In this document: in pieces, positions 33,845-46,650 of the stretch
Layout of the letters: every line of letters starts with the position of its first letter
How positions within the stretch are numbered: position 1 is the stretch's first letter
Assembly: GCA_002682825.1 (NCBI GenBank)
Contig: NOKP01000001.1
Location: 1,135,600-1,199,599, forward strand
DNA length: 64,000 bases
From: Neonectria sp. B-13
Taxonomy: Eukaryota > Ascomycota > Sordariomycetes > Hypocreales > Nectriaceae
Direction: 5' to 3'
The notes under the pieces: model-generated
Databases searched by the model: none
Seen by the model: only the letters and a program-made list of their open reading frames with translations
Told to the model about the DNA's origin: nothing
Made by a program: the position numbers and the translations under genes

Positions 33845-36027
33845 GTTTGCGGGCCTGGAGTAGACAGGGATAATTGATGAGGATAAGATCAGGAAGAGAA
33901 ATACACAGGAAGATGCGTCTACTATGTACCCCGTCACACAAAGCTTGGATCCAGGAGAAACCAGTCGTCGGACATTTCCCACCGAGAGCCCGGGCGATCG
34001 TCAAGCTTTATTTATAACGAGACCGGGATAAGAACACGCGGGATGGGGATGAAGAACCCACTATGGTTGCACTCACGCGTGCGTGTCTGCTGCAGTGCTG
34101 CACGGAATAATCGATGTTGGGCCTCCCCTTCATGCCGAATAGACTATAGAGTGTCTCGTGCCAGAGCGAGACAGCACGAAAATCAACATGCACGAAAATT
34201 AACATGTTACCGCTTGGACCCCCGGTTTCTCGCCGACATGAGACCTCCATCCATCCAAGGCCGGTACGAATACTGCACTCTGCACTGCGCTGAACCGAGC
34301 CGAAAGGTGGTTTTGTTGATGCTGATGATGCTGATGAGGATGGCCCTTCTGCTCCACTCTTGCTCCTCTCTCTCCTCTCTCTCCTCCATCTAGCTGCCGA
34401 TCCCCCTTCCCGGACCCTGCTCGGTCTGCCTCTCCACCACAAAAGCATCGTCAACATCAAGCTCGAAAAGCCAGGGGTGTCGGACGCTGGGAGGGCGGTG
34501 GTGCCTCGGTAGTGGACAGCCCCAGACTGTGGGGGAACGCGGCAGTGTCAATGTGGCAGTTCGAAGGGAAAAGGGCCGATGCTGCGAAAATACAGGGCCA
34601 ACCCCGACGAAGCCGGGGTCTGGGCTCGCCGACGCAGAAGACCCGGCATCAAGAATGAGGAGGAAAACGAGAGTAGGGCGGCTGACCAGCTGATGGGATC
34701 ATGCTCATCGAGGCTTCTTCGGCTTTATTTCCCCTCCCATGTTGACCCCATTGATCTGTCTTGACGTCACAGACTTCAGTCTTGCATCTCACGATGAATT
34801 CGCAGCCCACCACTTTTTGGCTTCGATTCCTTCCAACGGCCACCTTGCCCAGGAGTGACGATACACTCCTTCGTTCTTTGGAAAGTCAGGTGGTTATTTG
34901 GGTAGCAAATCCTTCGTCTTTCCATATCTAATCACTCATCTAACTTAGAATGTCTCGTATCCCCTGATCCGTGTCCACCAAAAAAAGACACCGCGCAAAT
35001 GGCGATCGACATGACAGCTGCTCCCTCCGATTTCGCCGCCCTCGGACCCTCCCCTGGACCCTTACCTCGCCCTTACCATCCCTTCCCATTCCAATCTTCT
35101 TTCATGCTACGGATACTCATCATCCTAACCATCGCCCTAGTGCTCCCTCCGTTCCCTACGCCAGTCCCATCCGGCGAAATGCCTAAACCACGGTCTGCAT
35201 CCAACTCTAAAATCGCCGATGCCACATCGCCCGCCTGCGCAACCACGTTTCCCCGACTGCATCCACCATCGAAGTCGAGCCGATCCCGCATGACGACATG
35301 ATCCAATAAATATCCAAAAACCAAGTTCCCCAAGCTTGCCCAGTCTGGCAGTCCCTGTTGCTGGCCCCATGCTCGTAGCCCACTTCACTCTATCCCCCGC
35401 ACCCGCCGCCTTGGCACTCGGCCCTGTTCGACAGAAGATCCCCCTCTCCGGCCATGCACCAACGGCTCTCCCCCGCGCTCTTCGGCCCGTTTCTAGAATC
35501 CGGAGAACCCCTCGTGCGAGTCCTGCGCCTTCCGTGAGGCCGCTTGGTTGCTGTCGGCGAGCATCACCATGTTGCAATTCTCCGTTTTCCCGCAGCTAGC
35601 TGTAGAGGTGGAAGCAACGTCGTATTTGGGGCAGCCCTGCATCTCACGTCAGTATTCCTTCCACCTTGGTCTTCACGGTCTGGCCAAGGGGTTCCGGAGG
35701 GGCTGGAGAATGGGATCTTGAAGGGCTTGCTTGACGTGGGAACGGTTAAAACCACTCTTGAATACCCACCTGTGAATTGATAGGACATGTGAAGAAGACA
35801 ACGTAGCAACGTAGGCCAAGTATTTTGCAAGGTTTGTTCATGGGAGGGCTAGTTAGCCCAAGCTACCATCCCCCATCTATGGACCATCTTTTAATCGGGC
35901 CATTACTATTATTCTATAATTCCATGACCTCCGCTGCATGCCGTCCAGTCCATCCTCCATTCAGTCATCAGCCGTCGGAGATGCACTCATCCATTCCAGG
36001 TGCTCCATAGCCCATGCAGTCCAGTGA
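33845..36027. other. Gene-free interval between the GH3 promoter side and the ERG24 3' end
   Basis: The first part is promoter sequence for the minus strand. Between 34.2 and 35.8 kb there are overlapping frames on both strands (for example 34999-35301 and 35137-35577) in CT/CG-biased DNA, with no family resemblance; I leave them uncalled. Confidence 0.5.
34008..34015 (-). promoter_or_regulatory. TATA box upstream of the 33844 start
   Basis: TATAAATA on the minus strand, about 165 bp before the ATG at 33844. It supports a real transcription start in front of the candidate signal-peptide exon. Confidence 0.5.
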
Positions 36028-37599
36028 CTAGTAAATGCCGGGGATGATCCGAGACCGGACAATCTTCTTGTACTCCGTCCAGTCCTCGCCATACTTGCGC
36101 TGGCACTTCTCGTCATCGCGGCGGTCTCGATGAATGAGCAGGATCGCAAAGTACAAGACGTAGAAGTAGGTAATGAACATGCCCCACCCCTTGGCTTCAC
36201 CTTGGATAACCTCACGGCCATCCTTCATCACCAGGGCGCCCTCGGCATGAGTCCCAGCACTCAGGATCTGGTATCCAGCAATACCCGTGGGTAGACAGTA
36301 AGGCCACGACTGGATCCAGTCGCCAAAGTAGTTGATGTGGCGAGCAACACCCCACCAGCCCGAGATGAGGAGCTTGCTGCCTCGCTTGGTCTGGAGGTAC
36401 TTGAGGTGGGCGACTCGGGGGTCGTCGGGGTTCGTCCGGAATCGGTTCTTCTCGTTGTTGGCGGAGCGAAAGATAGTGAAGCCGACTCCGATGAGGGCGA
36501 GCATGCCAGCCAACCCTAGCGGGCCAAGCGACACGGGGTGAGTTGCGAGGTAACGGACCGGGAGCGAGTAGACAAATGGCAGCCAGACAATGTCGCCAAA
36601 TGACAACATGAAGCCAAATCCATCGTTGGTAATGTCAATGGTAGTGAGAATAGCAGGCTCGTTCCACCACGAGTCGAAGACATACAGAGCCTGGACAGCC
36701 GTGATACAGATGGCGCTGTCCGTGACGAAGCCGTAGTTGCGGTACTGCTGCGCGCACCACGAGCAGTTGAGAATGATCCAGCCCATCATGCCAGGTCGCA
36801 GCTCCAGGAACTCCTTCAGGTCGATCTCGCCAATGAGGGGGAAGCTGACACGCGGGTTCAGCTCACGACCGATGAACCAATCATATAACATGTTGCCGCT
36901 GTGGCCGCCAGCTGCGAGCTCTCGGTTTTCTTCGTTTCCCGGCTTGACACTGAAGCTGCGGACGTAGACGAAGTGGGCCACAAGATACGCGAAGAGGACG
37001 TTGGCGGACAGGATCTGGATGAAGTTGTCCGAGATGAATGTCCAGACAGGGAACTCGGCACCCTGGGCGGCGGTTCCAGCAGCCAGGGCGGCCAGGGTGA
37101 CGGTGCTAGAGTATAGGGCTAAGAGTATGTCAGCTCAAGTTGCATGTACCTAAGTTGACAAAGAATTCCGTACTGTTGAACCTGTACTTCAGCTTTGCAC
37201 CATTCCTCAACTCAGTGCCCTCCACCTCGGTTGCAGGGAGAAGACGGTATAGAATCATTGAAAGAACCATGTACCCAGCAGTGGCAGCGGTGGCCTCCCA
37301 ACTGACCAGGCCAGCGAATCCATTCTCTGGCCAGCCGACCTCAAGCTTGAGCTTGTCAAGGGACAGGGTCTTGGGGCTCAAAAGCGAAGGCGCAGGGCAG
37401 CCGGAGATGTCGTTGCAGACAAAGTTGAAGACGTAAACGAGGAGAGGAAGACCGAAGGAGATGGCGAAGGCACCGGGACTGTTGACACCTTGGGGTCAGT
37501 GGTTGTTCCCGACGAGAGGGTCTTGGTGATAACTCACGGTCCAAAGAATTCGTAGCCATGAGGCTCTTCCTCAGGGGTCGGCTTTGTTTTGGCCACCAT
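36028..37599 (-). CDS. ERG24: Delta(14)-sterol reductase (C-14 sterol reductase)
   Basis: Three exons: 37538-37599, 37174-37478 and 36028-37118 (introns 59 and 55 bp), 485 residues, the usual length. The N-terminus MVAKTKPTPEEEPHGYEFFG joins across the first intron to PPGAFAISFGLPLLVY. Multiple membrane segments follow. The C-terminal half holds the ERG4/ERG24 family signatures LISGWWGVARHINYFGDW and the final ERDDEKCxxKYGxDWxEY-type motif (RRDDEKCQRKYGEDWTEY) ending in RIIPGIY. The enzyme reduces the C14-C15 double bond with NADPH after Erg11 in ergosterol synthesis, in the ER membrane. The motif GRELNPR seen in exon 3 is also typical. It is the target of morpholine-type amine fungicides. 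Some Fusarium species carry more than one copy; which paralog this is cannot be told here. Divergent from ATG27. Confidence 0.93.
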
Positions 37600-38634
37600 C
37601 TTGACAGCAGGGATATGGTCTTGTCGTGGACAGGGTGTTGAGGAGAGGAGAAGAGGAAAGTCTCGACGCGATGCCGAGTTAACAGATGCTCAACAATCAA
37701 TCCACTGTTTAGCAGGGATGGAGTCTGGAGAAGGCGTGGAGGAGACGGAACAAGACAAGACAAGCCCAATTAGGACCTCAACTTTATAGATCCTCAACAG
37801 TTGCAATTCGAGTCCCTCGTGGTAGTCGGCAAGATTGAGAACACCGCGTCAATCATACGCGGGGTTGTAAATTGAAGAATGCCCGGCCGGAGCTGTCGCG
37901 TTCCGAGTCGTCTCATGGCTAACTTTTGAGCAGAGGACCCGCTTCAAGCCAACCAACCGGCCTAGCACCCGCAGCGTATTTCCTCGTGGCCATGGCTCGC
38001 GACGCCTATCGTATTCGGATCTGAGAGTTGCGGCGGCGGGAAGACTAACAAGCCTTGACGGATAAACAGTTGGGCCGGATAGATATGTAAGGAACGAGAT
38101 AATTAGGGAAGACCAAGACTTCAGAGTAACAGGCACACGCAGGCTTGAGGCAAGTTTAAGGGGGTTTTAGGGGCTCTTCGGAGGTACACCACCGCGCAGC
38201 ACAGGATCCGTAAGAAGCTAGCCTAGCCAATCACCAATCAGAATCAAGCCTCGTCATCCTCCAAGTGTCCACCTCGAGTGTCCACGTCCGCGTCCACATC
38301 CACGACGCCCTTGATGACAGTTTGAGGTTGAGTTGCGGGAGGCGTTATCATCGCGCTGCAGCTCGTCCACGACCTTGATCACCATTTCTTCCCCCACGTT
38401 CCTTTTTGGTTTCCGCCTTTGTCCAAAACGCTTTGCTGATGATAGGCTTTGCTGTCCTCAACTGCTAGTACCGCCCGAGGCGCATCACCCGTTCCATTGC
38501 CGTCCACTCGTTCCCGTCCAGTTTTGTCATTTGCCTCCTGTCGAGAACACCCCTTGCGCACACGACGATCACTTGATCGACATCCAGCCAGCATCCCGCG
38601 ATCATCCAGCTGGCAGTCAGCCAAGCCATCCAGC
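37600..38634. other. Divergent promoter region of ERG24 and ATG27
   Basis: About 1 kb between two divergent start codons. The ATG27-proximal 300 bp are CA/CT-rich leader. Sequence on the ERG24 side is more AT-rich. Overlapping frames at 38333-38875 are in leader DNA and out of frame with the gene. Confidence 0.6.
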
Positions 38635-39800
38635 ATGCGCTTCCAATCCTCCGCCCTCGTTTCCTTCTTCGCGGTCGCTGCGAGCGCCGTCCAGGACCCT
38701 CCGTCGACCACCACGCACGTCCCAGCATGCACCGCGACGTCGTCCTCCGGCAGCGGCGCATTCTTCGATCTCCGGCCAGACACGGCCGCGATACAGGCCG
38801 AAGGTACCTACAAGTACGGTCCCTCCAAGGATTACACCTCCAAGGGCTATGACTATGGCAAGAACTTCACAATGAACATCTGCGGCGCCGTGGTGGATCC
38901 CGTCAGCGATGTCGTCGGCGTGACGCCTCCCCTCTGGCAGAACGTCAGCGCATACTACACGATACAGGGGCAGATCTACTCGATAGGGTTGGTGTGACGC
39001 TGTACCAGGGCTGAAGCACATTGTGCTAACAGAGACACAGCTCCGAATCGATAAAATTGCAGAGCCGCGGGCGGAAACTAGTGCTGCAATACACTGGGGG
39101 CTCTCCTTGTGGACCAGAGCCAACGGCCATAGCGAAACGAGACCCCCAGACCAACTACGACTACGAGCAGAAGAAGCCGGACCCGAACTCAGATAACAGC
39201 TCCAGTTCTGAGGAACCCGAGAAGGACAAGGTGAGGCGCAAGTCCACCACCATCTCCTTCCTCTGCGATCGGGACCCCGGAGCCACTCAAGCCAATGTCT
39301 ACTTTGTCGGAACCGACCCGGATGAGTGCGCCTACTTCTTTGAGGTCCGCTCCAGCCATGCCTGCGCTCACGCCGAGCCGCACAAGCCCGGCAGCGTTGG
39401 CCCCGGCAGCATCTTCGGCCTCATCCTAATCATCGCCGTGCTGGTATATCTACTGGGCGGCATCTTTTACAACCGGACCGTCGCCCACTCCCGTGGCTGG
39501 CGCCAACTGCCCAACTACAGCCTCTGGGCTGGTATCTGGAGCTTCATCTGCGTGCGTCCCCTCCCGCTGAAAGCAGAGCGATACTTCCCCTGATCCCGAA
39601 GATGGGTGGACATGGGACTGGACATGGGGCTGACGGAGGGGAAACAGGACTTGTTCGTTATTACCCTGTCGGCGTGCTTTCGCAGCGTGTCGAATCGCCG
39701 GGGCTACCGCCATCTCAGCACGAGTCCCAACCGTAGGGACCGGAACGTTGATGCAGAGAACAGGCTGATCGATCAGCTGGACGAGGAATGGGAGGACTAA
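38635..39800 (+). CDS. ATG27: Autophagy-related protein 27 (type I membrane protein)
   Basis: Three exons: 38635-38987, 39041-39551 and 39648-39800 (introns 53 and 96 bp; the first with a GCTAAC branch site), 338 residues. Signal peptide MRFQSSALVSFFAVAASAV. The luminal mannose-6-phosphate-receptor-homology domain carries FFDLRPDT, YGKNFTMNICGAV, YYTIQGQIYSIG, RGRKLVLQYTGGSPC and STTISFLCDRDPG. Cysteines that pair in the family are present. A single membrane helix (IFGLILIIAVLVYLLGGIFY) follows, then the short conserved tail NRTVAHSRGWRQLPNYSLWAG ending IDQLDEEWED. The protein cycles between Golgi, endosomes and the autophagosome assembly site and helps deliver Atg9 membrane. The last exon, too short to stand out alone, is supported by its match to the conserved C-terminus and by the GTGCGT donor and ACAG acceptor. 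Confidence 0.93.
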
Positions 39801-42800
39801 AGGGTAGGGTTGAAGGAGGAAGGGTGTTTCGTTCCTGGGTCCCAGAAGGAGCCGACAAGCTCTCTGATTTGGTGTTTTCTTTTTTTTTGCTGGGGTTTCT
39901 ATCTAGAAGGACATGGCAGGAGTTCTGGTGGGCTATGCGATACCGAAGCATGTACCTTTAGCTGCCTAGGCAGTTCATCATGTCGACTACGATGTCAATT
40001 TACACTTGTTCAAATCAATTTCCTTCATGAGTGCTGCTTTCTTTGCCGGGGGGTGCGGCTGCGGCTGCGTACCCACTGCGTGGGTGGAAAATGCGAGCAC
40101 TACACTACGCTAGAGGTGGTTCTGGGCAGCACTGCTACCCGAGATCATTTCGAATTCATCAGCGCAACGCCGAACAGCAGGCTTGGTAGTACTACTGGAG
40201 ACCTTAATGCAGCAGGCATGTGTCGGTTTCAATATGCCTAACTTGATTTTACTCTCTACGAACTGTATCGAGGCTGGTGAAGCAGTGTGTTGGGGTTCGA
40301 CGGCATTGCAGCGCTTCCTTCATTTCACAGAGCTTCCCAGACCTCTCAGATCCCGCCCGAATCTAGACCAGCCTTTGCAGTCTGGGCAGGGCAAACAACC
40401 CGCCTGCCTTCTGCACGCCCATGGTTCTTCCAGAAGCTCATTCGACCAAGATTCCCCTCTGCAGATGCCGCGGGGCGGGCTACAGGACAGCTCATGGGGC
40501 AAACGTTCGTCTGATGCAAGCCGTCGTCAATATTGGCCCCCCATTGTGATAGCAAACACCACTCCCCCATTGCCCGATTGTCCCGCCATTGGTACTGCTC
40601 ACGAAAGCCTCGCAAGCAGCGAGACGCCTGTATGAATCATAAAGCAAACACGGCGCTTCGTGGTGCTGGCTTGTATGATGTTTGTTGCTGTCGGCTTTTC
40701 GATGGTGCCGTGGATGACGTTGAGGTGGATGTGCATCCCGCTCCGGGATGGAGGAGCTGCAGGAGGAGGGCGGGGAGTGACACCACAGCAAGCAGCTTGG
40801 CCGCCTGACGAGCCAATTTCATCACAATGACGAGCGTGGTAGATGAGCTGTAATTGCCCTCAGAGGCCAAAGGATTTGCGCATTCGGGAGTCTACGAATA
40901 CGCAATGCTCGACTGCACACAGCTCGCAAACTCCCCCACCCTCACCCGCCGCTACTGCGGCTTGCTTTCTCCAGCCACACACACCCGGCACGGCTCGCAG
41001 GGGACAAAAAGAGACAAAAGACAAGACGGATTCTTTCACATGATGGCTGAAGGGTAAGGTGAAACACAGCTCCCGGGTTCCCGGTACTCTCCTCTCTCTC
41101 TCTGCCCAAGTCCCGCTCGTTGGGCCTCTCTCCCTGTCTCGGACTCTCGCGTCAACAGGGGGGCGACCAAAAGCCCACAACCTTGAACTCCCGCGCCCCC
41201 CCCGGCTTGTTGCGCACACCCCAGCGAGACCCAAAGCCGTTAGGATGACATGCCTGCCATGCTGCTCATCGGAAGCTAACTCAAAGCCCCCTGGTTCTCA
41301 ACGGTCCGTCCCAGATCTGAGATTACTCAGCATCGACGACTTTAGACGACGACACGACACGCCGGTGGTATGTAATTCTACGTAATGGCCTCCTCGCTCG
41401 CCGAAAAAAGACTCGCTCGCTTTGTAGTATGTGGCTGGATTGCTGGTGCTTTCACTCTTGGTCTGGTGGCGGCTGAGGGAGAGGGGAAACCAAAAAGGAT
41501 GTCAAGGCTCAGACTGTAGAGTATAGACACTGTCTTCCTGTTCGAGCCTCGGACAGCCCCCACGGAATTCAAGGCGATAGCAAACTTGCTTGTCCCACTT
41601 CCCCGACTTAATCTCCTCGGCTGCATGCCCTGAGCTGAGATGCATCGTGCCGCGGGGGGGAGGCCTTCCGCAAGGCCAGGCATCCCAGATTGGCGCCACT
41701 CATGGACCAGGCTGCGTGCGCAATGCCCCATTGCCCAGCCGTTCGCGCACCTCTATTGTTCCAACTGGCTGCCAGAAGCAAAAGGAGCGTATGCCCCGGT
41801 CCCCCGGCCACCCTTGGAAACCCGTCGAATGGAGAAGATCAGCCAGCGTCATAGTGAGGTGGGGACCTGGCCAGAAGCCGCCGGCACATTGCGAGGTGCC
41901 AAAGGGCCGATCGATCTCAGGGCAGGCCTGGCCACCCCTGTCCAGATCATCTAGTCTGGGTACGTTACATTGTTCCCAGCACCCGGAGTCAATAATGCAC
42001 TTGGACAAACAATTCTGCAACGTCCCCAATAGGGACGAATCCCATTACGGGCGAGTCCTTGTTGCCCGCGAGTCCCTGTTGTCCGTGCAGCCGCCGTCGC
42101 GATTCCTCCCGTGCCTCTGCCGCCCCTCCATCTCTGGACAGGTTTGCCCGCTAAGTAAAGTGGGTGGTCAGATCTCCAAGAGAGACAGGGAACCAGGGGT
42201 CCTTAGGCGCGGGGTGCCACGGCCGCATGGCTTGGCGTGGTTCAAACACGCCGGGCCACCCACGCTGCGGGAGTCTGCGCTGTGCGTCAATGGTCTTGGG
42301 GATCTAAGGCAGCTTGCCGTGCTACATATTGTGCCCCGGCTTCCTGGATATGCAGTCTTTTATCAACTGGGAAAGACGGCGTCTCTCACGGACTCAGTCT
42401 CGACGACGGCCCAGCGCGGGAACCTCAAACCTGGCCCCTCCTCGCCGGTCCGAGGGGGGAGGGGCAATGGCATTACGGGATGGATTTCTGCTGCGTGTTT
42501 GCCTGCAATCTGTCTGTGTGGCTCTTTGAATTTGCCAATAGAGCCTTAGAAACCCCTGTTCAGCACTGGCACTCTCCTCACTTCTGCATCATGTTTGACT
42601 CCCTGACTCCGTGATTAAGTCCTATGATGACCCCTACTCTAGCTTCAAGGCACTGGTAATGAAGGGAATCTGAGGTGAGTTCGAGCTTAAGCAGGTGACG
42701 TGCATAAGCCCTGCTACGTGACCGACTTTTGGACCGGGGTCACAGAAAACTCGACTCGACTCGAACGACTGGCTGCAGAAACGACGAACGAATGGGGATG

Positions 42801-44488
42801 AGAGAAAGCCCAGAGCCACGAACTCGACCGCCCCTCGCCCCCAGAGCTCGATGACTCCGCGGAGGATTTCCTCCCAGCTCCCCACGGTGGTCGAGGAGAA
42901 TCAGAGGCCCACACCGTGACGCCTGAGTGCCGCCTCGAGCTCACGCACCATGGCGTGGAGCACTTCGAGGTACGGCTCCTAAGGAAGAGACGCAACGCTA
43001 CACCGAATCTGTAAAATAAATCTACCAAGGATGACGGCCCCTGGTCGTCTTGGCCGTTAGAGTCCTAGATGGCGCTCGGGCGTGCCCCCTGTTGTGTGAT
43101 GGCGTACATACCGACAACGTACGTGCAGATCACGATCTACGATGCGCACTGGAGTCTCTTCACATCGGGCCATGCCTCTTCTGGCGCCCAGTGTGGTGGC
43201 TAGACGGGTGGCCAGACTGATGGCCAGTCTGCTGCTCATCTTAATGGTCAGTCTCACGCTAAGTGACTCTGGCCAGCCTCTCTAATGCTCGATGCTTACG
43301 CAGGGGGGGTGCCTCAAGAAACGTGCTCTGCTCGTGGTGTTTGCTATGGCTAGCCTAATTGGGACGTGACGATCCTTCCTCGACCGGGGCAGAGACTCAA
43401 TGTCCCAAAGGGGGTGAATGAGAGATGCCCTGAGTGCTGGCCAGGTGGGGCAGGCAGATCAGGCCCTGACGAAAAGGGACGAGCCTGGGCGTGACGAAAA
43501 GAAGCCCTGACGAAAATGGAATGGGCCAGCCCACGCCCCAAGCCCTACCGCCTCGTTCCTGAGATGCCCTGAGCGATGGTGCTCCCCACAGCGGGCGGGA
43601 AGAGTGTGGGCCCCCTGGAGATGTCCCGTTGAGCCAAGCACCGCCCCGATGCCAGTGAGCACTGACTTGCAGCCCAGCTCGAGGAGGATCCGAAGCGGCA
43701 TTCCCCCAGTATCTCACACGAACAATCTCGGCGAGGGAAAGGGGAAAACTCCCGTGTTATCCAAAGTATTGTGGGATCGTCTCCTCGTCCTCGTCCATAA
43801 GAAGCCCCAACAGCCCGTTTAGCCTGCTTCTCGAGTTGTTTCTCTTTTCAAAGGCAGTTCCTATTGTCTACGAGTGCCCGTTGACCTCATTGCCCCCAGT
43901 GCCCTGGTCCTCACTCGTCCAGCCTCCCTGCTCGCGGTCACCTGGTCACCTGAACGCCACACGTCAAGCCTATTTATCCACCCACCACGTTTGCTGTGGG
44001 CCTGTTTACCTTCACCTTTTCAACATCTTCTCACTTCGGTTTCTGCTCACAATACAGAAACGTTTACTGGGACTCTCGACCTATTTGAGAGAGTGCCCAG
44101 GTTCCCGATTAGGAAGAGGTCTTGGAATCCTAGGATTTCCCCTTATTTAAACACACCCTCTCTTCCTCTCGTCCTCAACTTTCTTCCTTCCTTCATCCTC
44201 ACACACATCATCACCACTTCTTTCTGCACACCCAGCCTTCTTCTTCAAACTCTTTCTCCGATCTCCCTCTTCGAGAGCAGATCCGAACCTCACCTTACCC
44301 TCTTGATCATCATCAAGCAACTCGGTAAGTTTCTTGGTTGTGGTGCAACACCCTCCTCTCCTCCCTCACCGTGTTTCCACAACAACCCGCCTCCCCCTCC
44401 TACCCCTCCTCGTGTTTCCACAACAACTTCTGACACTTGGACAGACACCCCTTCAGACCATCTTGATCCAACATCACTGTTGCCCATC
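39801..44488. other. 4.7-kb gene-free interval
   Basis: Frames at 40183-40635, 41590-42549 (319 codons) and 43397-43717 are the longest here. They lie in GC-rich DNA, overlap opposite-strand frames, lack introns and show no family or signal, so I take them as chance. The last 600 bp before 44489 are a CT-rich leader with TTATTTAA at 44143-44150 and a likely 5' UTR intron 44325-44444 (GTAAGT donor), suggesting the next gene has a long 5' UTR. Confidence 0.5.
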
Positions 44489-46352
44489 ATGGTTATGATC
44501 CCTTACCCCAACGGTCAGCCTTCGGGCAACGGCCAGGCCCAAGGCACTGATGCCTCTGGTGCCAACAACACCAACGTTCCCGCCAACTCTGGCATGAACA
44601 GCAACGCTGTCCCACAGCTTGCCCATCTCGCTCGTGGCATGCATGGCCAGGTCATGAACAACGGCTTTGTTGCTCCCCAGGCTCAGAACAACATGGACAT
44701 CAACGCCGTCTTTGCCCATGCCAATGCTCTTCATGCTCTTGCCATGGCCAACCCAGGTATCAATCCCTTTGTCAACCATCTTGGCGTTGCCCACCCCTTC
44801 CTTGCCCAGAATGTTGGTCAGAACATGGGCCTGGCTGGTGCCGCCATGAACAACAGCCCTGCTGTCTCCAACATGAGCAACAGCTCTTCTGCTGTCTCCA
44901 TGGCTAACAACAACAACGCTGGCTTTGCCAACGTGAATGCTGCCATGAACGCTGCCATTGCCAACATGAACAACTCTGCCATCGCCAACCTCAACAACAA
45001 CACTGGCCTCGCCAACCTTCACAACAACCTTGGCCGTGGCAACTTGAACATGAACAACGTCGGCTTCACTCAGGTAAGTATTCAACACACCCTACTCCTC
45101 CATGACACATACACTAACACTTCTTCACAGGCTGACAATGACCTTGGCAACAACTTCGAGAAGATGGCCATCGCTGAGAACGCGGTCGCTTCTCCTGGTG
45201 CCAACTTTGTCTTTGACAACGCCAACCACGCCGGCCCAGCTGTCCCTGCTGGCATGAACGTCAACGCTGTCGTTGCCCAGGCCCAGGCCCAGGTTAACTC
45301 TGCTTCTCCTGCCTTCAACTTCAACGAGTTTGGCAACTTTGACATCCCCGCTGCTAGCGCTCTCAACATCGACATGAACTTTGGCGCTCCTGGCCCAGCT
45401 CAGCCCGCCGCTGCTGCCAACCCCAACAACGTTGAGCTTGCCAACAACATGGATCTTGGCAATGTCAACGAGGCCAACGCCCAGTTCATTGAGGAGAACC
45501 CTGACGGTTATGAATTCGCTGACCCGGATCCAGAGCTTGATCTTGGCGAATTCCTGAATGCTCAGCTCGATGCCCCAGGTGAAGTTGTTGCCACTCCTGA
45601 CCGGGCCAACGCCACTCCTCGTCTTGCTGTCAACCCTCATTTCCTGCTCGACCCACTTGTTCACATGATCACTGATGAGGTTACTGGCGCCCAGCGAGTT
45701 GAGTTTGATGTCACCCACGATCTCATCCAGCTTCTGCTCTTTGGTCCTGACAACATTGACGAGGACAACCTCAGCCCTCTCTACGAGAGACTGGCTGCTT
45801 GTTTCCCTGGTCTCCGTATCAACGCCAACGCCCGCCATGCCAACAATGCCCACCGTCCCAGCCGCGCTATTGCCCAAGAGATGCGCCGAGCTTACATGAT
45901 ATCGCATCCTCCCAGCCTCGACGCCCTGTCCCGCAACGTCTACCTCGTCAGAGGTCGCATGTGGAACTTTACCTACCGCGAAATCAAGGAGATGGGCAAC
46001 ATGCATGAGGCTCAGAGCACTCTCCGAGGTCGCTACCGTACCCTGATGCGAGCCCGCCACCAGCGAGTCCGCCACCCTATCTTCACCAACTTGGACGTAA
46101 GTTTACTCTGACCTCCTTCATCTCCTCGTCAACACTGATCCTAACTTGAGCCGAAGAACTAAAACATCTTTCCAGATCGACCTTCTTTGTCGTGCGATTA
46201 TCACAATCTGCCAAGGTGCCAACCCTGATGATGTTCACATCACTTGGAGAGCAATTGGGATCTGGATGCGAGACAATGGTGCCACTTACGAATTCGGACC
46301 TACTGCTCTCAAGCGCAAGTACATTGAGCTTCACCAGCAGGGCCGAATCTAA
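44489..46352 (+). CDS. Asn/Ala-rich protein with C-terminal putative Myb/SANT-like DNA-binding region
   Basis: Exons 44489-45073, 45131-46096 and 46176-46352, 575 residues. The first intron (57 bp) is a multiple of three and has no stop, but its GTAAGT donor, CACTAAC branch and CACAG acceptor make splicing likely. The long open frame upstream of 44489 is CT-rich leader. Residues 1-340 are low complexity, dominated by Asn, Ala, Gly and Met. An acidic stretch (DPDPELDLGEFL) follows. The last 200 residues are ordered, with RNVYLVRGRMWNFTYREIKE, RTLMRARHQRVRHPIFTN, and over the last junction DIDLLCRAI...WRAIGIWM and FGPTALKRKYIEL. The W..I/W..M spacing resembles Myb/SANT-type helices seen in fungal gene regulators. 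Nuclear DNA binding is inferred, not shown. I recall related Fusarium proteins with the same tail. Confidence 0.75.
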
Positions 46353-46650
46353 GACCTCTTTGTCTTGACCTCGACTTCCTTTTGTTGGCGCTTCCCGACA
46401 CTCAAGGTTATCACAATGGTTTCATGTTTTTGTTTTTCGCAAACGAGGATCGGGTTTCATCTGGAATTTGCCTTGACGGCTGGTTGGTCTTTGATCGAAC
46501 AACTGATTCACATGGCACAAGGACAGGATTTGTACGAGAGGATTAAGGGATCAAAGTTTGCAAGGAATCTGGGACTCATCAAGTAGTTAGTTCCTAGCAT
46601 AGCAATCGTCTTCTAGACAAAAACACAGGGCTACTCGTTAGACCCGCGAT

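Noticed and set aside
41590..42549. 319-codon plus frame between ATG27 and the Asn/Ala-rich gene
   Set aside because: No domain, intron, signal or composition typical of protein; overlaps several opposite-strand frames in GC-rich DNA.
43874..44488. Extension of the Asn/Ala-rich protein by 205 codons upstream
   Set aside because: It is translated CT-rich leader containing a likely 5' UTR intron; ATG 44489 begins the low-complexity head and has leader-like sequence before it.
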